A stretch of 64,000 bases of DNA from Odoribacter sp. Lineage in GTDB: Bacteria; Bacteroidota; Bacteroidia; Bacteroidales; Prolixibacteraceae. Of this stretch, positions 1-9,584 are shown piece by piece (within the stretch, counting starts at the first letter, position 1; each line of letters begins with the position of its first letter). The translations under genes were made by a program, and so were the position numbers. The stretch spans positions 18,983 to 82,982 of the forward strand of contig PNOH01000021.1 in NCBI GenBank assembly GCA_013824715.1, given 5' to 3'. Under the pieces are notes generated by a model that did no database searches, was not told where the DNA came from, and was given only the letters and a program-made list of their open reading frames with translations.

Positions 1-1
1 C

Positions 2-589
2 GCTTTTGAAGGAGCCAATATTTCGATGGGCATGCGGGCAGTAACAGGAGCTATTTCGTCGCTAAACCTGGTTGAAGATAAAATAGAAGCTATAGTAATT
101 GGAAACACTGCTCCGAAAGGGATATGTGGAAGCGCGTTAATTGATGCCATCGCCATTCTCCGGAAACTGGATTTGATCGGTATGTTTGGTGAGATTAATT
201 CAGGAGAAACGGCCATTCAAATTACCGGAAAAGTGAGCCTGAGCCAGAAGGACATCAACGAATTTCAATTGGCCAAAGCTGCCATTGCTACCGGACTGTC
301 AATTCTGGCCAGAAAATTATCAATCGAACTCGATGAAATTGAGACCATCTACATTGCCGGAGGATTTGGCAGTTACATCAATATCGAAAACCTTGCGGCA
401 ACCGGCATGATTGAACTTCCGCAGGAAAAAATTCATAAAATAGGAAATACAGCTTTGATCGGTGCAAAGATGTTCCTGTTTTCTGATACTGAAATGTATG
501 AAGAAATTTTAACAAAAACCAGGCATATCAACCTGGAAGGCGATCCGAACTTTCAGAATATTTATGTGGATAAGATGCTGTTTCTTTGA
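2..589 (+). CDS. C-terminal part of ASKHA-domain (DUF4445/RACo-type) corrinoid-protein reductive activator, truncated by window edge
   Basis: Frame stays open to base 2 (AFEGANISMGMRAVTG...), with GICGSALIDAIA and AGGFGSYINIENLAATGMIE motifs typical of RACo-like ASKHA domains. Confidence 0.75.
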   Translation, partial: AFEGANISMGMRAVTGAISSLNLVEDKIEAIVIGNTAPKGICGSALIDAIAILRKLDLIGMFGEINSGETAIQITGKVSLSQKDINEFQLAKAAIATGLSILARKLSIELDEIETIYIAGGFGSYINIENLAATGMIELPQEKIHKIGNTALIGAKMFLFSDTEMYEEILTKTRHINLEGDPNFQNIYVDKMLFL

Positions 590-683
590 AGATTTACAAT
601 TTATTCATTTACTATTTACCATTGATACTGCCCATTCTAGGAACAAATAGTAAATAGTAAATTGTCAAATAGTCAATCAATTT

Positions 684-1226
684 TTAATCCACCTGCTCCA
701 ACAGCGCATCGCGTTCTTTCAGGAATTCCGAAAGCCGTTCTATGGTGCTGCGCGTAAGGGCAACCCTGCCTGAGCGGATGAACTGGGTGACACCAAAAAC
801 GTTTAGTTCATCGAAGAGTTGCTGTGTTTCGTCTGAATGTCCGGTTTTTTCGATCACCACATATTCGCGGGTAAGTTCTAGGATTCGCGCCCCCGAGTTG
901 CGGACAATTTTCTCAACTTTGTCTGATTCGAACAAAAATTCGGTCGAAACTTTGTACAGGGCAATTTCCTGATAGATCATCTCATCGTTCGTGTTGGCGA
1001 AAACTTTCAAAACATCAACCACTTTTTCAAGCTGTCCAACCACTTTCTGAACCCGATCTGCCGTTTCGCTGATCACAATGGTGAATTTGAAAATCCCTGA
1101 AATGGCAGATTCAGAAACCGTTAAACTGTCGATGTTGATTTTCCGTCGGGTAAAGATGATGGTGATCCGGCTCAATAAACCAATATGGTTTTCCGAAAAA
1201 ACGGTGATGATATATTCTTGTTTCAT
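684..1226 (-). CDS. ilvN: Acetolactate synthase small (regulatory) subunit, ACT domain
   Basis: ORF MKQEYIITVFSENHIGLLSRITIIFTRRKINIDSLTVSES; lies downstream of ilvB. Confidence 0.93.
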   Translation of the reverse strand: MKQEYIITVFSENHIGLLSRITIIFTRRKINIDSLTVSESAISGIFKFTIVISETADRVQKVVGQLEKVVDVLKVFANTNDEMIYQEIALYKVSTEFLFESDKVEKIVRNSGARILELTREYVVIEKTGHSDETQQLFDELNVFGVTQFIRSGRVALTRSTIERLSEFLKERDALLEQVD

Positions 1227-1440
1227 GATAAAAAATATTTTGATGTTCTAAATTTTATTCGATGTTCCTTATCCCCAGATTTTAGAGTTGGTTCCATTTC
1301 GTCCGAAAAAAAATAATGCTTTGAACAACCAAATTGCGCGGACGATTTTCACTGTTTAATGTTTATTTCTATAAATATTTCACTCTGGAGTTGAAAAATA
1401 CTGTATCCAATTGGCTCATGTTGATATTTCAGAGCCTAAC

Positions 1441-1470
1441 CTGGAACTTGGAACCTGGAACCTGGAACTT
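1441..1470. repeat. Short degenerate tandem repeat (TGGAACYTGGAACC)n
   Basis: cctggaacttggaacctggaacctggaac between ilvB and ilvN. Confidence 0.7.
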
Positions 1471-1472
1471 TC

Positions 1473-3170
1473 CTACGGTTCTAAAATAATGTCAGAAATG
1501 GATGCTCCGGTCGGAATCATCGGGAAAACATTGTCTTCCTGTTCAACTACAACTTCGAGCACATAAGGTCCCTGGTGGTCGATCATTTCCTGAATAGCGC
1601 CTTCCAATTGATCGCGGGTAGTCACTTTTTGTGAAGCTAGTCCGTAAGCTTTGGCGATTCCGACGAAATCCGGATTTTTCATTTCAGTAAATGAATACCG
1701 TTTTTCGAAGAACAATTGCTGCCACTGACGAACCATCCCCAGAAAATTGTTGTTCAGCACAATGATTTTTACACCAATTTCGTATTGCGAAATGGTGCCG
1801 AGTTCCTGAATCGTCATCTGGAAACCACCATCGCCAACCATGGCGAACACCTCGCGGTCGGGGCGGCCAATTTTGGCTCCCATTGCTGCCGGAACCCCGT
1901 AGCCCATCGTTCCCAAACCACCGGAAGTGACATTGCTCCGTGATTGGTTAAATTTAAAATATCGGGAAGCAATCATTTGCTGCTGACCTACATCAGTAAC
2001 CAGAATTGCATCATTATTTGTTTTCTCGGAGGCTATCCGAACCACTTCGCCCATGGTTAACCCGGTTTTTTTCGGATAAACATCATGAGATACTACTTTG
2101 TCGTATTCAATCTTGTAGCAAGCATGGAATTCTTCCAGCCATGCCTTGTGAGTATTTGGGTTCACATTGTCAATCAACATCCGGAGCGATTTTTTGGCAT
2201 TTCCCAAAACCGGGGCATCAGCTTTAATGATTTTATTTATTTCCGCAGGATCTATTTCAAGGTGAACAATTTTAGCCTGCCGAGCGTAAGCTGCAACTTT
2301 TCCGGTCACCCGGTCGTCGAACCGCATTCCGATCGAAATAACCACATCAGCTTCATTGGTCTTAATATTCGGGCCATAATTTCCATGCATGCCGAGCATT
2401 CCAACATTTAGCGGGTGATTACTTGGAAGCGCTGAAAGTCCCAGTAAAGTCCAGGCAGCAGGTATCCCGGTTTTTTCGAGAAATTCTTTTAATTCGTTTT
2501 CAGCATGAGCCAGAATAACTCCGTGCCCGAACAAAACGATTGGTTTTTTAGCATTATTGATGAGGTCGGCGGCAGCTTTTACCTGAAACGGATCAACAGG
2601 ATGTTCAGGAAGATAACTCCTGATTTTGGTGCATTTTTTATATTCGAAATCAAATTGTCCAAACTGTGCATCTTTGGCAATATCAATGAGTACCGGTCCC
2701 GGCCTGCCAGTGTGTGCGATATGAAAAGCTTTTGCAATGGCTTCAGGAATTTCATCGGCTGAGGTAACCTGATAGTTCCATTTGGTTACCGGCATGGTAA
2801 TCCCCATTACATCTGATTCCTGAAAAGCATCGGTTCCCAAAAGTGGCGAAGCAACCTGACCCGTAATGCAGACCAATGGAATGGAGTCAATCAGGGCATC
2901 GGCCAAACCTGTAATCAGGTTGGTTGCTCCCGGGCCTGATGTTGCAAAGCAAACTCCAACTTTCCCGGTTACCTTGGCATAACCTTCGGCTGCATGTATT
3001 GCTCCCTGCTCGTGGCGGGTTAAATAATGGGTAACCTGTTGATCGTAGTCGTAGAGTGCGTCATAAATGGGCATGATTGCACCTCCCGGATACCCGAAAA
3101 TAGTATCAACGCCTTCTTCCAGAAGGGATTTTATAACAGCTTCTGAGCCGCTTATTCGCTGTGTCGCCAT
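1473..3170 (-). CDS. ilvB: Acetolactate synthase large subunit (biosynthetic)
   Basis: 565 aa ThDP enzyme: GYPGGAIMPIYDAL, RHEQGAIHAAEGYA, GDGGFQMT...NNNFLGMVRQWQ. Confidence 0.95.
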   Translation of the reverse strand: MATQRISGSEAVIKSLLEEGVDTIFGYPGGAIMPIYDALYDYDQQVTHYLTRHEQGAIHAAEGYAKVTGKVGVCFATSGPGATNLITGLADALIDSIPLVCITGQVASPLLGTDAFQESDVMGITMPVTKWNYQVTSADEIPEAIAKAFHIAHTGRPGPVLIDIAKDAQFGQFDFEYKKCTKIRSYLPEHPVDPFQVKAAADLINNAKKPIVLFGHGVILAHAENELKEFLEKTGIPAAWTLLGLSALPSNHPLNVGMLGMHGNYGPNIKTNEADVVISIGMRFDDRVTGKVAAYARQAKIVHLEIDPAEINKIIKADAPVLGNAKKSLRMLIDNVNPNTHKAWLEEFHACYKIEYDKVVSHDVYPKKTGLTMGEVVRIASEKTNNDAILVTDVGQQQMIASRYFKFNQSRSNVTSGGLGTMGYGVPAAMGAKIGRPDREVFAMVGDGGFQMTIQELGTISQYEIGVKIIVLNNNFLGMVRQWQQLFFEKRYSFTEMKNPDFVGIAKAYGLASQKVTTRDQLEGAIQEMIDHQGPYVLEVVVEQEDNVFPMIPTGASISDIILEP

Positions 3171-3210
3171 ATTTGTTCTTTTTATGTTATTCTTATTTAT
3201 TCCTGAAAAA

Positions 3211-3390
3211 TTTACTATTAGACGATTTACTATTTACACGTTCGAACGATCGGACTAAATAGTCAATTGTAAATGAATAAATCGTAAATATTAGTTTGAA
3301 TTTACTATTTGACGATTTACCATTTACTATTTGAAAAAACTACATCAGAGCCCCAAAATGGTAAATTGTAAATATTTAAATCGTAAATAA
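3211..3390. repeat. Two adjacent imperfect hairpins built of TTTAC(T/A)ATTT-like iterons
   Basis: tttactattagacgatttactatttac...gtaaatgaataaatcgtaaat and tttactatttgacgatttaccatttactattt...gccccaaaatggtaaattgtaaatatttaaatcgtaaat. Confidence 0.65.
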
Positions 3391-3392
3391 TT

Positions 3393-5222
3393 TTAATCTA
3401 TCATCCTTATTGCTCCCCGGTCAGCCGACGAAACCATGCTGGCGTAGGCTTTCAGCGCTTTGCTAACCTGACGGTCGCGCGGGTTTGGCATGAATGCATC
3501 TTTCCCTTTTTCGATTTCCTTTTTCCTTCTTTCTTCCAATTCTTCATTGCTGAGCAGAACGTCTATTTTGCGGGTCAGGATATCGATTTCAATTAAATCT
3601 CCATCCTGAATGAGGGCTATTTCGCCACCTGCGGCAGCTTCCGGAGAAACATGACCAATGGATAAGCCAGAAGTTCCACCTGAAAAACGACCATCGGTAA
3701 TCAACGCACAGGCCTTTCCGAGGTTCATCGATTTGATGTAGGAAGTTGGATACAACATTTCCTGCATCCCCGGACCGCCTTTTGGCCCTTCATAAATAAT
3801 CACCACCACATCGCCAGCCTGCACTTTGTCGCCAAGAATTCCGTTGCAGGCATCATCCTGCGATTGGAATACCCTGGCCGTTCCTTTAAAATGATAGACT
3901 GACGGATCGACTCCTGCTGTTTTAACGATGCAGCCGTCTCGTGCAATATTGCCGTAAAGAACAGCCAAACCGCCATCTTTGTTGTAGGCATGTTCGTAAT
4001 CGCGGATGCAACCATGAGCCCGGTCGGTATCTAATTCTTTGTAATATTTTTCCTGCGAACCCATTACGAGGTTACGGCCTCCTCCAGGCGCAGATTTATA
4101 TCTCCTGAAGGCATCTTCAATAACAGTTGGAGCCATCACATCATATTGGGCAATTGCTTCTTTCAGTGTAAGTCCATCGGCACGTGGAACAGAGGTATCG
4201 AGCATTCCGGCACGGTCAAGTTCGGCTAAAATGCCCAAAATTCCACCAGCACGGTTAACATCCTGAATGTGGTAACTGCCACTTGGCGCTACTTTGCAAA
4301 GATTGGGGGTAATCCGCGACAATTCGTCGATGTCCTTCATGGTAAAATCAACTTCACCTTCGAAAGCAATGGCCAGAATATGCAAAACGGTATTGGTTGA
4401 ACCGCCCATCGCGATATCCAGTTTCATCGCATTCTGGAAAGCCGCTTTGGTGGCTATATTTCGTGGCAGCGCATTTTCGTTGCCGTTTTTATAATAATCG
4501 TAGGTCATTTCAACAATCCGGTTGGCAGCTTCGTCGAACAGGCGTTTCCGGTTGGCATGAGTCGCCAGTATTGTTCCATTGCCCGGAAGCGCCAAACCAA
4601 GAGCTTCGGCCAGACAATTCATCGAGTTGGCTGTAAACATTCCGGAGCAAGAACCGCAGGTTGGACAAGCGATCTTCTCAACGGCTTCAATTTTTGCATC
4701 CGAAACAGAATTGTCTCCAGCCATGACCATCGCATCAACGAGGTCGTACATTTGTCCATCAATTTCACCGGCTTCCATAGGGCCACCCGATACAAAAATG
4801 GCTGGAATGTTCAAGCGCATGGCGGCCATCATCATTCCTGGAGTAATTTTATCACAGTTCGAAATGCAAACCATGGCATCGGCACGGTGCGCGTTGCACA
4901 TGTATTCAACACTATCGGCAATCACATCGCGCGATGGTAATGAATACAACATACCATCGTGCCCCATAGCAATTCCATCGTCAACAGCAATCGTATTAAA
5001 TTCTGCTGCAAAGCAACCTTTCTGTTCAACGATGCCTTTAATGTACTGACCAACATCATGAAGATGCGCGTGCCCGGGAACAAACTGTGTAAACGAATTA
5101 ACAATGGCAATTACCGGTCGCCCAAAATGTTCTTCCTTCATACCGTTCGCCCGCCAGAGGCTTCTTGCCCCGGCCATTCGCCGTCCTTCGGTTGTAGTAG
5201 CCGATCTTAATCGTTTTTGCAT
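3393..5222 (-). CDS. ilvD: Dihydroxy-acid dehydratase
   Basis: 609 aa; [65 protein letters not shown]. Confidence 0.96.
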   Translation of the reverse strand: MQKRLRSATTTEGRRMAGARSLWRANGMKEEHFGRPVIAIVNSFTQFVPGHAHLHDVGQYIKGIVEQKGCFAAEFNTIAVDDGIAMGHDGMLYSLPSRDVIADSVEYMCNAHRADAMVCISNCDKITPGMMMAAMRLNIPAIFVSGGPMEAGEIDGQMYDLVDAMVMAGDNSVSDAKIEAVEKIACPTCGSCSGMFTANSMNCLAEALGLALPGNGTILATHANRKRLFDEAANRIVEMTYDYYKNGNENALPRNIATKAAFQNAMKLDIAMGGSTNTVLHILAIAFEGEVDFTMKDIDELSRITPNLCKVAPSGSYHIQDVNRAGGILGILAELDRAGMLDTSVPRADGLTLKEAIAQYDVMAPTVIEDAFRRYKSAPGGGRNLVMGSQEKYYKELDTDRAHGCIRDYEHAYNKDGGLAVLYGNIARDGCIVKTAGVDPSVYHFKGTARVFQSQDDACNGILGDKVQAGDVVVIIYEGPKGGPGMQEMLYPTSYIKSMNLGKACALITDGRFSGGTSGLSIGHVSPEAAAGGEIALIQDGDLIEIDILTRKIDVLLSNEELEERRKKEIEKGKDAFMPNPRDRQVSKALKAYASMVSSADRGAIRMID

Positions 5223-5250
5223 ATCTTTTTTTCTGAAATTATTTTCCTTT

Positions 5251-5286
5251 AAAAAAAAGCCTTTCTCATTGGTTTGAGAAAGGCTT
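5251..5286 (-). terminator. Intrinsic terminator / attenuator hairpin before ilvD
   Basis: Minus strand AAGCCTTTCTCA-AACCAA-TGAGAAAGGCTT (perfect 12-bp stem) running into an 8-T tract, between the leader ORF and the ilvD start. Confidence 0.88.
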
Positions 5287-5314
5287 CTAAGTTTTAGCTT
5301 ACATTATACCAATC

Positions 5315-5380
5315 TCATTCAGCACGAAGGAGGACCACCACGCTGACAAGAATTAAAGATATAATGCTGATATTTTTCAT
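5315..5380 (-). CDS. ilv operon leader peptide MKNISIISLILVSVVVLLRAE
   Basis: 22-codon ORF on minus strand; 12/21 residues are Ile/Leu/Val; followed 28 nt later by an intrinsic terminator and then ilvD. Confidence 0.85.
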   Translation of the reverse strand: MKNISIISLILVSVVVLLRAE

Positions 5381-5402
5381 TTCTGTTTGCTTTTAATGCT
5401 GG

Positions 5403-5432
5403 CAAAAGTAGAAATTAAATTGAACTTCCAAA
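5403..5432 (-). promoter_or_regulatory. Putative Bacteroidota sigma-ABfr-type promoter for ilv leader-ilvDBN
   Basis: Minus strand TTTG (5432-5429), 18-nt spacer, TACTTTTG (5410-5403) matching TTTG-N19-TAnnTTTG; about 22 nt upstream of leader ATG. Confidence 0.6.
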
Positions 5433-5594
5433 ATTAATTTGAAAGTAAAATACTTGTTTGTCTGAAAAATTAAAACAAAACCATTCCTTTTTCAACAATT
5501 AAAACGTAAAAAGAACATTTTTCGATACGATTACGAATTTGGATATTTTTGTCAAACCTCAAATCTGGTAGCAGGCGATTTGTGAAGTCTAAAA

Positions 5595-6461
5595 CTATGG
5601 ACGATATGATTTACTCATCGATACCGGAGTACAAATAATAAAATTGGCCAACCCTAAACTTTCTTTTTCCAGCTCATCGATTTCATCCTGTTCGGTCGAT
5701 CCGATTGTCAATATTTTTAAATCAGGATTCGCTTTTTTGAGATACCATTCTATTCCCTGATGGCGATCACTGTGGTAAGAGCCGTTGAAATGAATCATTG
5801 TTTTTCCGGGAGAAAAATTTTTCAGGATGAAATAGGCCATCGTAGCATCTTTTACTGCCTGCGATTTTGGTAAGTTCTGTCCACCATGTCCCTCTGCTTT
5901 TTTGAAAATTTCTGCGTAGCAGGCAAGCGTGCTGTCATATTCGATCGGGAGTGGAGCTATCCATTTTTTTGCTACTTGATCAATACTGTCCAATTTTTCT
6001 AATCCTTTGGAATAAACCATATTGGCATATCGTCGTGGTATGTTGGTCGCGATAAACTTCAATTTATTCTTTTTGGCAAAATCAAGCAAAGGTTTATAGT
6101 CGGTCGTGTAATTCGTCCAGAGTTTGGCTTCGTCTTTCAATGTTTTTTCAGAAACTAAACCCGATAAATACTCATTAAGAACAATCTGATCATCTGATTC
6201 AAACATTTCGGCCCCAAGAATCAGGTCTCCCTTTTTTGCATCGTAAAGCTCTCTGGTGAGTTCATGTTCAAGCCAATGATTAATCGGATTGTCATGAAAT
6301 TCTCCAAAAAGGATCACATCGGCCTCTTTGGCCGATTCCAGAAGTTTGTCAAACTTCATTTCTTTCCCATCAGAATTATACAATACAAATGCCTTCTTAT
6401 CACTCCTGAAAGAGAACAAGGAAAGGACTACTGCAACTAAAATCAAGTTTTTTCCAATCAT
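5595..6461 (-). CDS. ChaN family haem-binding-like protein
   Basis: ADVILFGEFHDNPINHWLEHEL and HFNGSYHSDRHQGIEWYL typical of the ChaN/EreA fold. Confidence 0.8.
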   Translation of the reverse strand: MIGKNLILVAVVLSLFSFRSDKKAFVLYNSDGKEMKFDKLLESAKEADVILFGEFHDNPINHWLEHELTRELYDAKKGDLILGAEMFESDDQIVLNEYLSGLVSEKTLKDEAKLWTNYTTDYKPLLDFAKKNKLKFIATNIPRRYANMVYSKGLEKLDSIDQVAKKWIAPLPIEYDSTLACYAEIFKKAEGHGGQNLPKSQAVKDATMAYFILKNFSPGKTMIHFNGSYHSDRHQGIEWYLKKANPDLKILTIGSTEQDEIDELEKESLGLANFIICTPVSMSKSYRP

Positions 6462-6530
6462 AATATGGGTATTAAGTAGTTAGGAGCATATATTGTCGTA
6501 TTTTCCACTAATAAATGTGGCTAAATTCTT

Positions 6531-6679
6531 TCACCGCTATGCGGCTTTTATTCTTGCGGTAATTTATTTTCTACCATACTGTCACCGCAATGCGGCTGTT
6601 AAATGGTTAAGGTGCAGAGCACAGATAGTTTGGTAGATCAGTTGAACAAATATTTAAATCTTTAGCCGCATAGCGGTGA
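6531..6679. repeat. REP-like palindromic repeat cluster TCACCGCTATGCGGCT
   Basis: tcaccgctatgcggct (6531-6546), tcaccgcaatgcggct (6582-6597) and exact inverse agccgcatagcggtga (6664-6679). Confidence 0.8.
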
Positions 6680-6740
6680 CAGATTTCGTTTCAATTATGA
6701 CATTATTTCACTCGTAAAACTTTAATTACCGCTCCATGAA

Positions 6741-7511
6741 TTATAAACGTGGTATGGTCAGGCCTCCGTCAACCATGAATACCTGTCCGGTAGAGTAGGG
6801 GAAGCTGCCTGAAGCCAGAGCACCTACGGCTTTTGCAACATCTTCAGGTTGTCCCCAACGATTTTGGACACATAATCCGTTGGCGAATAACCGATCGTAT
6901 TTTTCTTTTACTCCAGAAGTCATATCAGTCTGGGTAACTCCGGGGCGGATTTCATAAACCGGTATGTCAAATTCACCCAAACGTACAGCAAATAGTTGAG
7001 TTGCCATACTAACCCCTGCTTTGGAAATGCAGTATTCTCCTCGGATAACAGAGGCAACTGTGGCTGAAATGGAGGATATATTGATAATGCAGCCATCAAA
7101 TTCCGGATCCAGCCGTTTTTGATCAATCATCCAGTTTGCAGCATCCTGAGTTAGAAAATAATTTCCTTTCAGATTGACGGAAATAACCTCGTCAAAACTT
7201 TCTTCCGTTGCATCAAGAATGTCTCGTCTCTCGGCAGGTGCGATACCAGCGTTGTTGACGAGAATATGCAGCCTGTTGAAATGTTCTTTTACCTGACTGA
7301 GAATTCTTTTTCGATCTTCATGAAGGGCAATATTTCCCTGACAGTATTTTACATCTGCCCCCAACTCTTTCACTGCCGAAATGATTTCTTCAACAGATTC
7401 TTCAGGACGAATTCCATTGATCGCCAAATCGAATCCCAGCAAGGCCAATTGTTTGACTATACCAAAACCTATTCCTCTGCTTCCGCCGGTTACCAATGCT
7501 ACTTTTTTCAT
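6741..7511 (-). CDS. SDR-family oxidoreductase (3-ketoacyl-ACP reductase-like)
   Basis: ALVTGGSRGIGFGIVKQLA, NNAGIAP, YCISKAGVSMAT. Confidence 0.88.
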   Translation of the reverse strand: MKKVALVTGGSRGIGFGIVKQLALLGFDLAINGIRPEESVEEIISAVKELGADVKYCQGNIALHEDRKRILSQVKEHFNRLHILVNNAGIAPAERRDILDATEESFDEVISVNLKGNYFLTQDAANWMIDQKRLDPEFDGCIINISSISATVASVIRGEYCISKAGVSMATQLFAVRLGEFDIPVYEIRPGVTQTDMTSGVKEKYDRLFANGLCVQNRWGQPEDVAKAVGALASGSFPYSTGQVFMVDGGLTIPRL

Positions 7512-7525
7512 CGTTATTATTTTTT

Positions 7526-7590
7526 AACCACATAGTCACATAGAACACATAGTTTTTATTTTTCTATGTGACCTATGTGGCTATGTGGTT
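7526..7590. repeat. Inverted repeat, AACCACATAGTCACATAGAACACATAG arms
   Basis: 27-nt arms, 24/27 complementary, 11-nt loop; composed of the CACATAG word. Confidence 0.75.
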
Positions 7591-7604
7591 GTTTTAATTA
7601 TTTC

Positions 7605-8750
7605 TTAAATTTCAGGAATATCAACCCAACACCGTTTTGCCCAGCTTTCCAATCCCTTTTCAGCAAGCTGAACTCCTTTCGCTCCTTCATAAAGCGTCCA
7701 TGGGAAAGGTTCGTCTTTGACAACATGTTTCAGGAATAATTCCCACTGAACTTTAAAGGCATTCTCATAAACTTCCTGCTCCGGAACCTTTGCCCAACCA
7801 TCAAAATAGTTTATAGATTGCGCTATATCCGGGTTCCAGACGGGTTTTGGAGTATTTCCATAGTGTTGAATGTAGCATTCACGAAGACCGGCCACTGCTG
7901 AGCCTTTGGTGCCATCAACCTGAAGGGTCAACAAATCGTCGCGCCGAACCCTGACTGACCACGATGAATTGAAGTGCGCGATAACGCCATTCTCCAATTC
8001 AAAAGTTGCATAGGCTGAATCATCGGCAGTACAGGCATAAGGTTTACCATTTTCATCAACCCTGTTTTTGATGTGGGTTGCACCCAGACAGGAAACAGCC
8101 TTTACTTTTCCGAATACATTGTCCAAAACATACCTCCAGTGGCAGAGCATATCGACGATAATTCCACCGTCATCTTCTTTCCGGTAATTCCACGATGGAC
8201 GCTGTGCCGGAATAGAATCGCCTTCGAAGACCCAATATCCAAATTCTCCCCGAACCGAAAGAATTTCACCAAAAAAGTCCTGCTGAATTAAGCGTTTAAG
8301 TTTCACCATTCCGGGAAGCCATAATTTATCCTGAACAACTCCGTTTTTAAGACCGGCTTTTTTACAGATTTCATACAATTCCAAAGCAACTTCTGTACTC
8401 ACCGCGATGGGTTTTTCGCAATAGATATGCTTGCCGGCTTTGACCGCCCTGCGAACAGCATCTGCTCTTCTTCCAGTGGTTTGCGCGTCGAAATAGATGA
8501 TGTTTTCAGGATTGCTGAGCGCTTCATCCAGATTCGTACTCATTTTGGTGATCCCGGTGAGTTTGCATAGTTTATTCAGTTTGTCTTCATCGCGACCGAT
8601 CAAAATAGGATCGGGCATAATGGTTTCTCCGGGTCCTACCTTTACTCCGCCTTGTTTCATGATTTCAAGGATTGACCGAAGCAGGTGCTGGTTGGTTCCC
8701 ATGCGGCCAGTTACCCCATTCATGATTATTCCGACAGTATGTTGTTTCAT
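7605..8750 (-). CDS. Gfo/Idh/MocA family oxidoreductase
   Basis: GKHIYCEKPIAVSTEVALEL, DDGGIIVDMLCHWRYVLDN. Confidence 0.88.
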   Translation of the reverse strand: MKQHTVGIIMNGVTGRMGTNQHLLRSILEIMKQGGVKVGPGETIMPDPILIGRDEDKLNKLCKLTGITKMSTNLDEALSNPENIIYFDAQTTGRRADAVRRAVKAGKHIYCEKPIAVSTEVALELYEICKKAGLKNGVVQDKLWLPGMVKLKRLIQQDFFGEILSVRGEFGYWVFEGDSIPAQRPSWNYRKEDDGGIIVDMLCHWRYVLDNVFGKVKAVSCLGATHIKNRVDENGKPYACTADDSAYATFELENGVIAHFNSSWSVRVRRDDLLTLQVDGTKGSAVAGLRECYIQHYGNTPKPVWNPDIAQSINYFDGWAKVPEQEVYENAFKVQWELFLKHVVKDEPFPWTLYEGAKGVQLAEKGLESWAKRCWVDIPEI

Positions 8751-8753
8751 GTA

Positions 8754-9584
8754 CTAGATATTTTTATATGATGTTATAATTTGTTTCAAAAACTCCGACT
8801 GATCCATTTTCCAGTATCTGGATGAAAATATTTCAACCTCATGAAATCCCTTGAAACCGGCATTTTCAACCCAAGTCCTGATTTTTCGGATCGGGATACA
8901 ACCTTCACCCACCAATCCACGATCATTCAGAAAATCGGTGGTTGGGGTTTTCCAGTCGCAGATATGAAAAGCCAGCAAGGCGTTATTTTTACCGCAGCGT
9001 TCGATTTCCTTTTCCAGGTTTGGATCCCACCAGAGATGATACACATCAACAGCAACTCCTACCCACGGCGAGTTCAATGTTTCGGTCATGTCGTTGGCTT
9101 GTGACAAGGTGTTGATGGCCGAGCGGGCATCGGCATACATCGGATGTAGCGGCTCAATGGCCAGCTTAATGCCGGCTGCAGATGCTTCAGGAATAAGTTC
9201 AGCAATACCTTCCTGGATTTGTTTCCGGGAATCTTCGAGTGATTGTGCCGGATCGGCTCCACAAACCAACACTATTAATTGTGTGCCAAGTTCAAAAGCT
9301 TCCTCAATGGCTTTCCGGTTATCATCGAGGGCAAGTTTTCTTTTTTCAGGATCGGTGTTTGGGAAAAAACCACCCCTGCATAATGAAACGATGGAAAGGT
9401 CGTGGTCACGAAGCATTTGACCAGTTTGCCTGATATTCCGTCCGGTTAACGCATCGCGCCAGACCGTTATTCCCTTTACACCGCTGGCCGCATAATTTTT
9501 TGCAGCGTCATTGATATTCCATGGTTTTGTGGTAATGGTGTGCACACAAAGTTTCGAAAGTTCACTGATCGGCTCGCGGTTCAT
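8754..9584 (-). CDS. Sugar phosphate isomerase/epimerase (xylose isomerase-like TIM barrel)
   Basis: IKLAIEPLHPMYADARSAINTL, GVAVDVYHLWWDPNL, HEVEIFS. Confidence 0.85.
   Translation of the reverse strand: MNREPISELSKLCVHTITTKPWNINDAAKNYAASGVKGITVWRDALTGRNIRQTGQMLRDHDLSIVSLCRGGFFPNTDPEKRKLALDDNRKAIEEAFELGTQLIVLVCGADPAQSLEDSRKQIQEGIAELIPEASAAGIKLAIEPLHPMYADARSAINTLSQANDMTETLNSPWVGVAVDVYHLWWDPNLEKEIERCGKNNALLAFHICDWKTPTTDFLNDRGLVGEGCIPIRKIRTWVENAGFKGFHEVEIFSSRYWKMDQSEFLKQIITSYKNI

Noticed and set aside
4579-5049. 156-aa plus-strand ORF antisense to ilvD
   Set aside because: Lies wholly opposite a well-conserved dehydratase; open frame explained by codon bias of the real gene.
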